The translations under genes were made by a program, and so were the position numbers. Shown one piece after another: positions 44,159 through 55,722 of a DNA stretch of 64,000 nucleotides. The notes under the pieces were generated by a model. That model did not search any database. It was not told the DNA's origin and was given only the letters and a program-made list of their open reading frames with translations. This DNA is from Hericium rajendrae. Lineage: Eukaryota; Basidiomycota; Agaricomycetes; Russulales; Hericiaceae. How positions within the stretch are numbered: position 1 is the first letter of the stretch; every line of letters begins with the position of its first letter. The stretch is taken from positions 744,001 to 808,000 of the forward strand of contig CM065882.1 of the NCBI GenBank assembly GCA_033439255.1, written 5' to 3'.

Positions 44159-47100
44159 ATGGCGGCCACACAGTCGCAATCGCAGGAATGGACCGCGAAG
44201 AGGGTCCGCCAGGAGTTCTTTGATTACTTCAGATCGAAAGACCACACTTTCGTGCCATCCTCATCGACGATCCCGTATGAGGATCCGACGTTGTTGTTCG
44301 CGAATGCGGGTATGAATCAGGTGTGTGTCTAGCTTTGCTATGTGGATTTTATGTTGTTGGTGCTCGGCCAGCGCAGGTCACTCGACCTCAAAGGATCTGT
44401 TTGCTGACTGCTTTGCCACAGTACAAATCGATATTCCTCGGAACCGTCGACCCGCATTCTGATTTCGCGAAGCTAAAGCGTGCTTACAACAGTCAGAAAT
44501 GTATTCGCGCAGGAGGGAAACACAACGGTGCGTTCTACCGGCGTGGCTCTCGACGATCACTTATGCTTCGTAATACTAGATCTCGAAGATGTCGGAAAGG
44601 ACTCGTATCACCACACCTTCTTTGAGATGCTGGGGAACTGGTCCTTTGGCGACTATTTCAAGAAAGATGCTATTCGCTACTCATATGAGCTCCTCACGGA
44701 GGTCTACGGGCTCTCCAAGGATAGATTATACGTCAGCTACTTTGAGGGTGACCCGAAAAACGGACTCGAGGCGGATCTTGAATCCCGCCAGTTATGGTTA
44801 GATATCGGTGTCGCTGAGGACCACGTTCTTCCCGGAAATGCGAAGGACAACTTCTGGGGTAAGCTACCCTTATCTCCCCCGCAATCCATGTCCTGACGTC
44901 CTCTCGCAGAAATGGGTGCCACTGGCCCATGCGGTCCCTGCAGCGAAATTCACTACGATCGTATAGGCAGCCGGAACGCCGCGCATCTCGTTAACCAGGA
45001 CGACGCGGACGTCCTCGAGATCTGGAACAATGTTTTCATCCAATTCAACCGCGAGGACGACGGCTCGCTCAAGCCGCTGCCCTCCAAGCACGTCGACACC
45101 GGCCTGGGCTACGAGCGCCTCGTCTCCGTCATCCAGAACAAGCGCTCCAACTACGACACGGACGTATTCGCGCCGATCTTCAAGCGCGTGCAGGAGCTCA
45201 CCGGCGTGCGCGAGTACCGCGGCACGTTCGGCGAGGAGGACGCGGACGGCATCGATACTGCGTACCGCGTTGTCGCGGACCATGTGCGGACGCTCACGTT
45301 TGCGCTGAGCGACGGCGGCGTGCCGAACAACGTCGGGCGTGGCTATGTGCTGAGGCGGATATTGCGGAGAGGAGCGCGCTATGCACGCAAGAAGCTAGGC
45401 GTGACGATTGGGTCGTTCTTCTCGTCTCTGATGCCCGTCGTCGTGGAGCAGCTTGTAAGTACCGACGTGTTTTTTATAGACGGCATGCTGATGACTCGCA
45501 GGGCGACGTTTTCCCTGAGCTCACGAAGAAGACCGACGAGATCAAGGAGATCCTCGACGAAGAGGAGGAATCCTTCTCGCGCACGCTCGATCGAGGCGAA
45601 AAGCTCTTCGAGCAGTACGCCGCGAGCGCGCTCGAGCGCGGCGCCAAGGAGCTGAACGGCAAGGACGTCTGGCGGCTCTACGACACGTTTGGCTTCCCCG
45701 TCGACCTGACGCGCCTCATGGCGGAGGAGCTTGGGCTCGGCGTCAACGAGGAGGAGTTCGAGAAGGCGCAGGCGGCGTCGAAGGAGGCGAGCAAGGCGTC
45801 CTCGAAGAAGGGCACGAAGGACGCCGTGAAGCTGGACGTGCACGATATTGCGGCGCTCGAGAAGAACGACCGCGTGCCGAAGACGGACGACTCAGCCAAG
45901 TTTTGTGAGTGCAATACTGTCCGCCTTACATTCACTCGATGCTCAAGACTTTCGTTCCAGCGATCGGCAATATCAGTGCGACGGTCAAGGCGATATACCA
46001 CGACAGATCGTTTGTCGACTCTACGGCAAACATACCCGAGGACACGACATTCGGCATCCTCCTTGACCGTACTAGCTTCTACGCCGAGGCCGGTGGCCAG
46101 GAATACGACACCGGCAACATCGTGATTGACGGTGTAGCTGACTTTGAAGTCACTAACGTGCAGGTGTATAACGGCTACGTGCTGCATACTGGGCACCTTA
46201 AGTACGGACAGCTCGACGTCGGGCAGGAGGTCGTCTCATCCTACGACGAGCTCCGCCGATGGCCACTGCGCAACAACCACACCGCGACGCACATCCTCAA
46301 CTTCGCGCTGCGCGAGGTGCTTGGCGACCACATCGACCAGAAGGGCTCGCTCGTCGCGCCGACGAAGCTGCGCTTCGACTTCTCGCACAAGGCGGGCATC
46401 GCGCCCGCGGAGCTCGCGCGCATCGAGGACATGAGCAACGAGTGGATCCGCCGGAACGTGCCCGTGTTCAGCAAGGAGCTCAACCTGCAGACTGCGTACA
46501 AGATCCCTGGGCTGCGCGCCGTGTTTGGCGAGTCGTATCCGGACCCGGTGCGCGTCGTGACGCTTGAGTTTGACGTCGAGGAGATTGCGAAGGATGTTGA
46601 GAACCTGAAGTGGCGGGGCACGAGCGTGGAGTTCTGTGGTGGGACGTACGTGCATTCTGTCTAGGCTATCGTGTATTTTGGGTCACTGACGCTGCTTATC
46701 GCTGATAGACATGTTGCAAAGACCGGAGAGATCAAGCACTTCGTCATTACTGAAGAGTCTGGGATCGCGAAGGGCATCCGGCGGATCACGGCTGTTACGG
46801 GCCACGAAGCGGCCGACGTCACGCGGCAGGCGGAGACGCTGGAGGCGACGCTGCGCCACGCAGAGCAGTTGACGGGCAAGGCTAAGGACGCGGCGCTGAA
46901 GGCGTTCACTGTGGTAAGCATCTATGTTAATCTTTGTTCATTCGCGGCTCATATTGTGTGCGACAGGAACTGGGCCAGGCAGATATTTCCACGCTGCGCA
47001 AAAACGATCTGCGCGATCGCCTTGCTGTCATTCGCAAGGCATTCGATAAGGAGGTGAAGGAGCGCGAGGCGGCTGCAAACAAAAGCGTACGACTTATTCT

Positions 47101-47623
47101 TTCTCCGAACAGCGTGTTTACTGACCCATATCACGTTCAGGCCATCGATGCGGTTGTGCGCTTCTTCGATGAGAACAAGAATGCCGAGGGCTACTTTGCT
47201 GTTCTAGACGTCGAGGGCAACGCCAAGGTTTGTTTTTACCCCTTAGCATCTTCAGCCGATGCTTGACATCTGCATGAACTAGATCCTCCAAGCAGTCACA
47301 CTGCAGGCAAAGAAGCTCTCAAAACCGGCGTATGTCTTCAGTGTCGATAGTGCATCGGGAAAAGTCGCGCATGCGAACCACGTTCCGGAGGGCTGGCGCT
47401 CGCGGGGCATCGACGCGCGGAAATGGGCTGCGCGGGTCAGCGAGGTCCTTGGCGGCAAGGTGGGTTCTATCGTGCCTGATCGATCGGAGCGACCGATGCT
47501 GATGCTTGTCGACAGGCGGGCGGCAAAGAGGACGGGGCGCAGGGTGTGGGCACGAACGTCGACAAGGTGCAGGAGGCGCTCAAGGTCGCCGAGGAGTATC
47601 TGGCGTCGGGTGGTAAGTCATGA
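44159..47623 (+). CDS. ALA1: Alanyl-tRNA synthetase
   Basis: Attaches alanine to tRNA-Ala and edits mischarged Ser/Gly; in fungi one gene often serves cytosol and mitochondria. Eleven exons (44159-44320, 44422-44527, 44580-44858, 44910-45454, 45502-45904, 45961-46645, 46709-46913, 46967-47086, 47141-47227, 47283-47459, 47516-47623), 958 residues, the usual eukaryotic length. The class II core includes [18 protein letters not shown] (motif 2), then [15 protein letters not shown] and [16 protein letters not shown] (motif 3). The editing domain has zinc-type HTATH and CGGTH (the latter spans an intron). The C-Ala domain ends at YLASGGKS. The first ATG ([11 protein letters not shown]) has no clear mitochondrial presequence. 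Two tRNA-Ala genes lie about 8-10 kb downstream. Confidence 0.97.
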
Positions 47624-48316
47624 TTGTGATAATGGGCTGGTGGCGGTCGTTTTTGGAAGATATCAACTTAGAATGTACTGTACGTATCTCAATGATACAG
47701 TGGGCTGAATATACACCGGATCCACGCTGTACCAAGTACATGGTCCTTACCAAATATCCACAATTTCCGGAATGCTATTGGATGCCGCGGTGGATATAAG
47801 TAGTGGCAGCCATCATTTCGTTCGCAAGATGTTCCGGGAATCACGGTTCGTATGTAGGAATGAAAGAAGATCGCAAAACAGCATAATCGGGAGATGGATA
47901 GTACGTCTGAAGTGGAAGCTCGACGTCCGGGTCGGGGCCAACATACCCGAAGTGACGCAGTCCTAATCACGATGCCCGTTGTTGCCATTCACATTCACAT
48001 CCAACATTCAAACTGAAACGCAAACAGACAATGGCTCTCAGCCTCCAGCATCGTTACAGAAGCTCACGTGTGCATCAGAGTTTGTAGGTAAGTCGTATAC
48101 AAATAACCAGTTATGATATACAGACACATGAGCCTGCTAGCCGGAATATCATGGCACCGGCTGCATTGCGAATGGTGGTCACCCGCCCCATGCTTCCCCA
48201 CGGGGTGTGGCCATCCGAATCGGAGTCCCCACAGGCGCCGTCCTGTCCTCAAAAAGTGACCATCAGAACCATGAAGTGGCTTCATTAAACGCAACTCCCA
48301 TCAACTTGAAACCGCC
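47624..48316. other. Intergenic between AlaRS and CoA ligase 2
   Basis: 690 bp holding the AlaRS terminator and the CoA ligase 2 promoter. No gene or clear motif. Confidence 0.4.
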
Positions 48317-50952
48317 ATGCCGATCTACAAGTCCCACTACCCCCCAACACCGAAACCTGCGACCTCCGTCTATACCTTTCTCTTCTCCAAGACTTCCCCG
48401 CACTCGATCTATGGGCGATACCCACCATCGTCTCCAGCCTTCGTTGATGCAGCCTCGGGCCTCACGCTGACCCGCGCGGACGTGCGCACGCTCACGCTGC
48501 AGCTCGCGCACTCACTCAAGCAACCCCCGGCGCCTCTCGCGCCCGTGCGCAGAGGCGACATCGTGCTCGTGTTTAGCCCCAACTCGCTCGCATGGCCGAT
48601 CGTCCTCTGGGGCATCATCGCGGCCGGCGCAACCGCGACGCTCGCGAACCCGGCGTACACCGCTGCGGAGCTCAAGCACCAGTACACGGACAGCCGCGCA
48701 GGTTTGATCTTCGTGCACCCCGAGCTGCTGCCCGTCGTCCTTGCGATGCTAGAGTCGCTAGGCGTTCGCGGCGAAGAGGCCCAAAAGAGGGTCGTGGTGA
48801 TGCAGTATGCTGGTGGAAGAGGGAGCGTCGCGGGCGGGAAGGGCGCGGGGGACGCGAAGAACTTCCTTTGGCTGGAGGAGCTGCTCGGGCGGGGCGAGCT
48901 GCCAGAGGAAGAGCGCTTCGACGGTGAGGCGGCGCGGGAGACTGCGTTCCTGTGCTATTCCAGTGGAACGACCGGAAGACCGAAGGGCGTCATGGTGAGC
49001 ATTCGTTTATTGAATTGCTGAATAGCGTAAGGCTGGAGTCACTTGAGTCACCGTGACAGCATTCTTGTCTGATGAAGATCAAGAGAACTCTGTTCTTCAT
49101 TGCTTTCGGTATTTATAGACCTCGCTCTGGTCTTGGAATATTGCTATCCTATCGAGTTGCGAATTGATGGATACTTACTGCGGACGAACAGACCACACAT
49201 CTCAACACGACGAGTGTGAACCTCATGCTACAGGCCGGCTTTCCTCCAGTTGACCCCAAGAAAGATGTTTTCATCACAGTGTTGCCCTTTTACCACATCT
49301 ACGGTGCGTTCCATCCACCGCTCGACTGATTATCCAAGAATCCTGACGTCCATTCAAGGCCTCACGAACCTCTTGCACTTTCCACTCGTCGCCAATATAC
49401 CTTCCATCATCATGCCTCGCTTCGAACCCGAGAAGTTCTGTTCCTACATCGAGCGGTACAAAGTCACAGTCGCCATGATAGTACCACCAATCCTGCTCGT
49501 GCTAGTACACCATCCCGGTCAGTGCACGCCGCCCGCCTCTACCGTCAACGACTCTGCTCACCCGCAGCCGCAGCGACGTCGAAGTACAACATGACGTCTC
49601 TCAGCTTCATCTCCTGCGGCGCGGCGCCGCTCGGCCCGCAGCTCGTCGCCGCAGCATACGAAAAGATGGCCAGCGTCGGTGCGACGGTCAACATCGCGCA
49701 AGGCACGTCTCGTTTCCTGCTTTCTTCGTCCATGTCGGTCGATGCTGAGTGCCCTGTCCCGTTCCGCCAGGCTATGGCCTCACCGAGACGTCGCCTGTGA
49801 CGCACCAGCTCCTCCCTGGGGACGCGAAGCGCAAGATCGGGTCCTGCGGCCCGCTGCTCGCGAACCTCGAAGCGCGCATTGTAGTCGAGTCCGGTGCGCG
49901 TCTAGGCCATCGGCCTCTTTGCACTCACTCAAACGTACTGCCGCAGATGATGGCAAGGAGCACGATGCGCCCGAGTGGGACGCCGCGGAGGACGGGCTCG
50001 GCGGGCCCGACGTGCGCGTGAGCGGGCGGGGCGAGCTCTGGCTGCGCGGCGTGACGATCATGAAGGTGCGCCTTCCCGTGGGTCTGAGCCGGGGCTTGTG
50101 TTGATATTGTGCGTGCAGGGGTACCACGGCAATGCGAGCGCGACTGCGAATGCAATTACGCCGGACGGGTGGTTCAAGACGGGGGACATCGCTGTGCGCG
50201 ATGAGGAGGGATTCTGGTACGTCGTAGATCGAATGAAGGAGCTGATCAAGTACAAGGTGGGTCTTGCGTGGCTTTGTGTTTCGTGGTGTAGGGCTGATAT
50301 GTTGTTGAGTAGGGGTTCCAAGGTCCGTTGTGCTGTCGGTGCTCATGATGTGAAGCTGGCGCTGACGCTGGTCTCCTCAGTCGCACCTGCGGAGCTGGAG
50401 GCCTTGCTCCTCACGCATCCGAAGATCATGGACGCTGCGGTCATTGGCGTAGAAGATCCGCTGCAGGCGACCGAGCTGCCACGGTGGGTCTGCCCTGCGA
50501 TGTGCTCCCATGACCCCTGATACCACTGTCTGTGTCGTACCCAGGGCGTATGTCGTTCGCGCGTCGCCCCAAGCGTCCCCTGCGGCTTTCGAGAAGGAGG
50601 TGCAAGAGTGGTTAGAGAGCAGGGTCGCTTACCATAAGAAACTGCGAGGAGGTGGGTACCTCCCGTTTGGGGGTTTCTTTTCCTATAATGCGCTCTCGCA
50701 ATTGCTCACAACTGCCAGGCGTCATCATCGTGGATTCTATACCAAAGAGGTTCGTCCTTCCCATCTGATATCTCGTCCGCGTTGTGTGCTGACGATTGTT
50801 CTATCCCACCCTCGGCCTTCGTCAATGACGTTATGATCCAATCTTTTCCGGTAATGTCTTCCATGCTCAGTCCTTCGGGCAAGATCCTGCGCCGTCAGCT
50901 GCGCGATCGCGCGAATGCAGAGGCTGCATCGAAGGCCAAAGCCAAGCTGTGA
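48317..50952 (+). CDS. 4-coumarate-CoA-ligase-like acyl-CoA synthetase, paralogue 2
   Basis: Same enzyme type as paralogue 1. Twelve exons: 48317-48994, 49192-49303, 49359-49517, 49574-49702, 49771-49893, 49947-50065, 50119-50256, 50313-50322, 50381-50483, 50545-50651, 50719-50749, 50871-50952; 596 residues. Motifs: [68 protein letters not shown]. Internal exons have exactly the lengths of paralogue 1 (112, 159, 129, 123, 138, 10, 103, 107, 31), which confirms the 10-nt microexon. The intron 49703-49770 begins with GC (gcacgt) and is needed to keep frame. Ends -AKL (PTS1). In the [10 protein letters not shown] motif the second position is Met here. It lies on the opposite strand to its two paralogues. 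Confidence 0.93.
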
Positions 50953-51039
50953 GCGGACCCCCGTGCCGCACTCCGTCCAAGCGGCGGTCAGGCAGGTATT
51001 TTACGGTTGGCATAGATCAGTGTCGGTGTCTTCTGTTTG

Positions 51040-52155
51040 TCTATTGTGTATTTAGGGAGTATCCGCAGTGCGGCACTTAGCAGAGCCTGTGAAGACACCC
51101 GTAGAATCGTGGCTGTCCATGTCGTACTGCCGAAAGAATTCTGCAGCGCCGGACATGTGCGCCCCTTTTACAACACACGGCATGAAGGTCGACGAGATGC
51201 CGTTCTAGAAGTCGGGTTTCTCGGCCGCTTGCGACGACGTTGGGATTGACTTCAAGCTTGACTGGCGTGTCGCGGAGGATGCTCTGGTCCAGGAAAATGG
51301 GTTTTGGAGATAACGACGCACCTCGTTGGTACTCTCAAGCCACACGATCAAATCGTCAAAGTGAGAGCGGGGATCGGCCGTCATTATCATGACATTCTGA
51401 AGTTGATGCGTGCCATGCACCAGCATATGTCATGGCCAGATCATGGAGGACGACAAGAACGTTAGCCGCGTACTGTCGCTGGAAGAACAATCAGTGAGAA
51501 TTTGATTCATAGTCCGAAAGCCTTTGCGATGGGTCTCGGTTTCTTCCTTCTCTTCGAGCTCGAGATTCAGATGTCGCATGACCTCTCTTGTATCAAAGGT
51601 GCCTGTGATAACACAGTGAAAGCCGTCCCTCGCTAGTGCCTAGTGGAGGATGTATGCACACGAAGACATATAAACGTAGAAGATGGCAGACAGCTTTTCG
51701 GGCACTTCGGTAATCTAGGGGGCTTTGCTCTAAGGAATCATGGATCACATCTTGTGGAGTATCCATAGACGGGCGAGACAGATTTGAAGGGACCTCCGGA
51801 GGTCTATTCTGACGGACTGCCTCGTTTGGTTCAGCAGAACTACCGTTGCAACTGCGACTGATCGAACAGGAAACGTACAATTACGCAGGAGGTATTCCCG
51901 ATATCTGGATCCCAGAGCATAAATATCGAAATCACACCGTTGCCCGTCCTTATTTGCAGGCAGAACTTCTTCTGTGATGTACGTCACGGGCGCTGGACCT
52001 AGTAGAGACGTTCCAAAGAGGTGAATTTGAATGAGGCGGAAACCGACCATTCTGGCGTTCATGGCATCTTCGATATCGTTACGAGCAGTGGTATGCGCCT
52101 CCGCGACGAAAATCAGACAATATGCACCCTGAGAATTCATGCGGTAGATTTGCAA
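51040..52155 (-). pseudogene. Broken HNH-domain family gene
   Basis: Pieces in family order: MVGFRLIQIHLFG with YITEEVLPANKDG, then SPLDYRSARKA, RDGFHCVITGTFDTREVM, YAANVLVVLHDLA, NVMIMTADPRSHFDDLIVWLE, DLHAVCCK and AHMSGAAEFFRQYDMD. These match the gene at 21.5 kb element by element (RDSFRCVISG, YAADVWTVLHCFG, NVLTLEHSLRDLFDTLNLWLE, LHAACCKVAHLSGAA). The stretch with the C/AHI half of the HNH site is missing between the second and third blocks, and frameshifts lie before HGTHQLQNV and between CCK and AHMSG. Hence a pseudogene. Boundaries are approximate. Confidence 0.7.
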
Positions 52156-52257
52156 TCGGAGGAAGTGTGTTCAACTATGACGGTGGGTGATTGGGTTCGG
52201 GTTGGTCTACTTTCCTATAATAATTGTAGTTATATTTTTTTAACTGTGCTAAATAAG

Positions 52258-52329
52258 TCGGTTATGGTGTAACGGCTAACATTACCGCCTCTCACGCGGT
52301 AGCTCGGGGTTCGACTCCCCGTAACCGAA
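52258..52329 (+). tRNA. tRNA-Glu (anticodon CUC)
   Basis: The same 72-nt gene as at 23.5 kb except for one base in the 3' acceptor strand, which here makes the stem TCGGTTA/TAACCGA perfect. It lies about 195 bp from the stop of CoA ligase 3, in the same relative orientation as the 23.5-kb copy to CoA ligase 1. Confidence 0.96.
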
Positions 52330-52525
52330 GTTTAAAAAATGAATTTGAATGTTTTATTTTATCTCCCAACATTCTGAAGTTGCTCAAGCTTCTTAAGCTC
52401 TAAAAATCTGATCACACGTATGCACATGCTCTATGGGACCGTCGCACGATGCACGTCCCGTTGTAACCAGTGAAAGTGTTTTATGTAAACTAGACAGCAA
52501 AATCTCGTCCGCATCGGCGACGAAC

Positions 52526-54791
52526 TCAAAGCTTCGTCTTCACCAGCGCCTTACCCTCCTGCTTCGCGAGATCCCGCAGCTCGCGACGCAGAATCTTGCC
52601 CGCAGCACTAAAGGATCGCATCATTAGCCTGCCGTCAAACGGATCGTCGTCATCCACTATACCTTTTCGGAATTATGTCAAGGATCTTGACGCCTGCAGC
52701 AAAGTCAGCAAACCGCTTCAGCCTCAACGCGAGACGGCAGACGCACCTCCGCGCAGTCGCTTGTGCTGCGCGACGCGCGACTTGATCCACTCTTGTATCT
52801 CCTTCTCGAATTCGGCGGCCGATGCGGGTTTCGATGACGGGACTACGTATGCACTGCGAGGCCGGTGTTAGATTAAACATAGCATGGGCTGGGGTGCAGA
52901 CGTACCGCGGGAGCTCGGTCGCCTGCACCGGGTCGTCGATGCCGATGACGGCGACGTCCACGATCTTGGGATGCGTGTGCAGGATGGCTTCGAGCTCGGC
53001 TGGTGGGACTTGGAATCCCTGAACAGGACGCGTCAAGCGTCGAATAAAAAAAATCGGGACGGGCGATGCGCACCTTGTACTTGATCAGCTCCTTTTTGCG
53101 GTCGACGATGTACCAGAAACCTTCCTCGTCGCGCACGGCGATGTCGCCCGTCTTGAACCACCCATCCGGCGTGATCGAGTTGCGCGTCGCGGCCTCATTC
53201 CCGATGTACCCCTGCACAACGGACAAATCAGCCTGCGCCTGCGCACACGACCGGCAGGAGACGCACCTTCATGACGCACGGTCCGCGCACCCACAGCTCG
53301 CCGCGCCCGCTCAGGCGCACGCCTGCGCCACCTCGCGCTTCCTCGGTGGGATCGACCGCGAGCGCGTCGGCCGTCGGCGCGCCCGTCGCGTCGTCCTCCG
53401 CCGTGATGAGGCGCGCCTCGTGGTTAGGCACGAGCAGGCCGACGGAGCCGAGCTTGCGCGTCGCATCATCGACCGGGAGCACGAACGTCGCAGGCGACGT
53501 CTCCGTGAGGCCGTACCCTGCATGTCGTCAGCGGGTGCAGGGGCGCGCATTGTAGGGCGACGGGGCGCACCTTGGTTGATGACGATGTTGGCGCGGACGG
53601 ATTTGAGCTTGTCGATGCAGGCGAAGGCGAGCGCGTTGCTCAGCGGCGCGGCAGCGGAGGTGAGGTAGCGCAGCGAGGTCAGGTCGTGCTGCGTCGTTGC
53701 TGCGGGGGCGTCAGTGTCATTCGGGAGGGGCGCGGAACCACGGACCGGGGTGGTGGGCGAGCGCTAGGAGGATGGGCGGGACGATGAATGAGAAGGTGAC
53801 GCGATAGGTGGCGATGTGTTTGCAGAAGGCGTTCGGCTCGTAGCGCGACATGACGACGACGGGCACCCCGGTGACCAGGGGATGGTGGAGCACGTTCACC
53901 AGGGCTGCGCCGTGGTACGTTAGGAATAGCGGGAATTCTGCGAGTAGTGGGACAGACCGTAGATGTGATAGAACGGCAGGACGCCGAGTAAGACATCCGT
54001 GCCCAAGACCATGGCGGGAAAGAGCGGGGTGACGGCTTGCAGCTGGGCCGTGATGTTGTGGTGCGTGGTCTGCGGCCAGACATTCAGCATCGGGGATGCA
54101 ATGCTGGGACAATACTCACCATGACGCCCTTCGGCTTGCCCGTAGTCCCGCTCGAATAGCAGAGATATGCCGTTTCCTGCGCGGTCTCTTCGCCATCGAA
54201 CTTCTCCTCTTCATTTTGTTCTCCGAGCGCAAGGAGCTCCTCCAACCACACCAGCGACGCTGCCGGACCCTTACCCTTGCTCTTCAAACCCTTCCCATCG
54301 AAGTGCATCACGACGACGCGCCGCTTGGCCTCCTCTTCTCCCACCCCGAGCTTCTTCAGCATCTCGAACACGACGGGCACGAGCGGCGCTGGCGCAAACA
54401 CGAGGTGCGAGCCGCTGTCGGCGTATTGGTGCGCGAGCTCGGTGGGTGTGTACACCGGGTTCGCGAGCGAAACGGCGACGCCCGCCGCGACCAGGCCGTA
54501 CAGCACGACTGGATACACGATGCTGTTCGATGAAACGATCAGCGCCGCGTCGCCGCGCTTCGCGTTGTCCATCTGCGGTGGGGCATTTTTGATTCCGTGC
54601 GCGAGGCGGAGCGTCAAGCTACGCAGCTCCCCGCGCGTCAGCGTGAAACCAGTCTCGGCATCAATAAAGGCGGGCAGCAATGGGCTCGAGAGGGAGTACG
54701 CCGAGTATGGATGCGTGCGCGAGAAGAGGTAGGTCCAGACGGACGTCGTGGGTGTGGGGATGGGTTTTTCGAGCGAGGTGTAGATCGACAT
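52526..54791 (-). CDS. 4-coumarate-CoA-ligase-like acyl-CoA synthetase, paralogue 3
   Basis: Ten exons: 54120-54791, 53958-54069, 53746-53904, 53571-53699, 53267-53517, 53074-53211, 52906-53018, 52747-52853, 52663-52693, 52526-52607; 597 residues. Motifs: [57 protein letters not shown] and, for the catalytic lysine, PKSAAGKILRRELRD. Two introns present in paralogues 1 and 2 are absent. One is the intron after the microexon (the 10-nt and 103-nt exons are fused to 113 nt). The other is the intron after EARLITAE, where there is also an Ala/Asp/Thr insertion. The C-terminus -TKL is a weaker PTS1-like tripeptide. The substrate is unknown. Confidence 0.93.
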
Positions 54792-55353
54792 TGCCGGGTT
54801 GCTTCCGGTGGGGTACCAAGGGATAATCGAGAGGAGGCCACTGGCCCAGCTCCATTTTGAGGTGCTGTAGATATGGAGGCATGGCCCTGCATGGCCCGGC
54901 TACGAGCTGCGAGGCTCGGGCAGGTGTAATCATCAGCCAGGCCCCACGGGGGAAGCTAAGGAGGCTCGGCAGGGTTCGGGCTTCCTCGGGCTCGTCGATC
55001 GGCAGTGACTTTTGAAGCGAGCTCGAGCAATATGATATCAGGTGCTTGGGTTTCTACCATCTCGGGGCACGAACCCCATGGGGAATTTCACCGTCGTGCA
55101 GCAGGCTATCGGGAAAATCAGCATATCCAGCAAGAACTCAGGGATACTTGATATCTGATGATGCCGCTGCCTGCCTGTCCATAGCTGTCCATCCAAGGCA
55201 ATTCCAAGGCACACGTACCTCGATAAAGGTGTCGATACAGCGCTGGTACTAAAGAGTCGATCACAGAGATGAGGCAGCAAGTCGGTCATCGGGTACACCA
55301 TACAAAGTACTGAACATCGAATGTGATATTATAGGCAACTTTAAATTTAGGAC
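54792..55353. other. Intergenic, promoter of CoA ligase 3
   Basis: 560 bp between the CoA ligase 3 start and tRNA-Ala. No gene or clear element. Confidence 0.4.
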
Positions 55354-55441
55354 GGGCATATGGTGTAGTTGGTTTATCACGCTCGCTTAGCATCTTTGAA
55401 GCATCTGCGAGAGGTGTCCGGTTCAATTCCGGATATGTCCA
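55354..55441 (+). tRNA. tRNA-Ala (anticodon AGC) with a 13-nt intron
   Basis: Acceptor GGGCATA/TATGTCC with the G3-U70 wobble pair that identifies alanine tRNAs. Anticodon stem CTCGC/GCGAG, loop TTAGCA...T with AGC at 34-36. A 13-nt insert (tctttgaagcatc, 55393-55405) lies at the canonical 37/38 intron site. Confidence 0.95.
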
Positions 55442-55722
55442 ATATAAGGTATATCAATTTTTTATCCTCACTGTTTTTGCTGCAAAGACTCGAGAGCCCT
55501 TGGCTTTCTCGACGCTGCGATTGGGGCTAGCTGAGACTGCACCCTCCAATCTGATCGCGGTCCAATTCTATGCAGAAAAGATGCGTCTAGCGAGCATGTT
55601 GCATGCGGCACCAGCACCTCGATGACGATTCTACGCTCCGGGATATCATCCAATACGTATAATTTAGATACATGTATGCTTGATGTTTAATACTTCTGTT
55701 CTTTACAATTACATGCGCGCCT

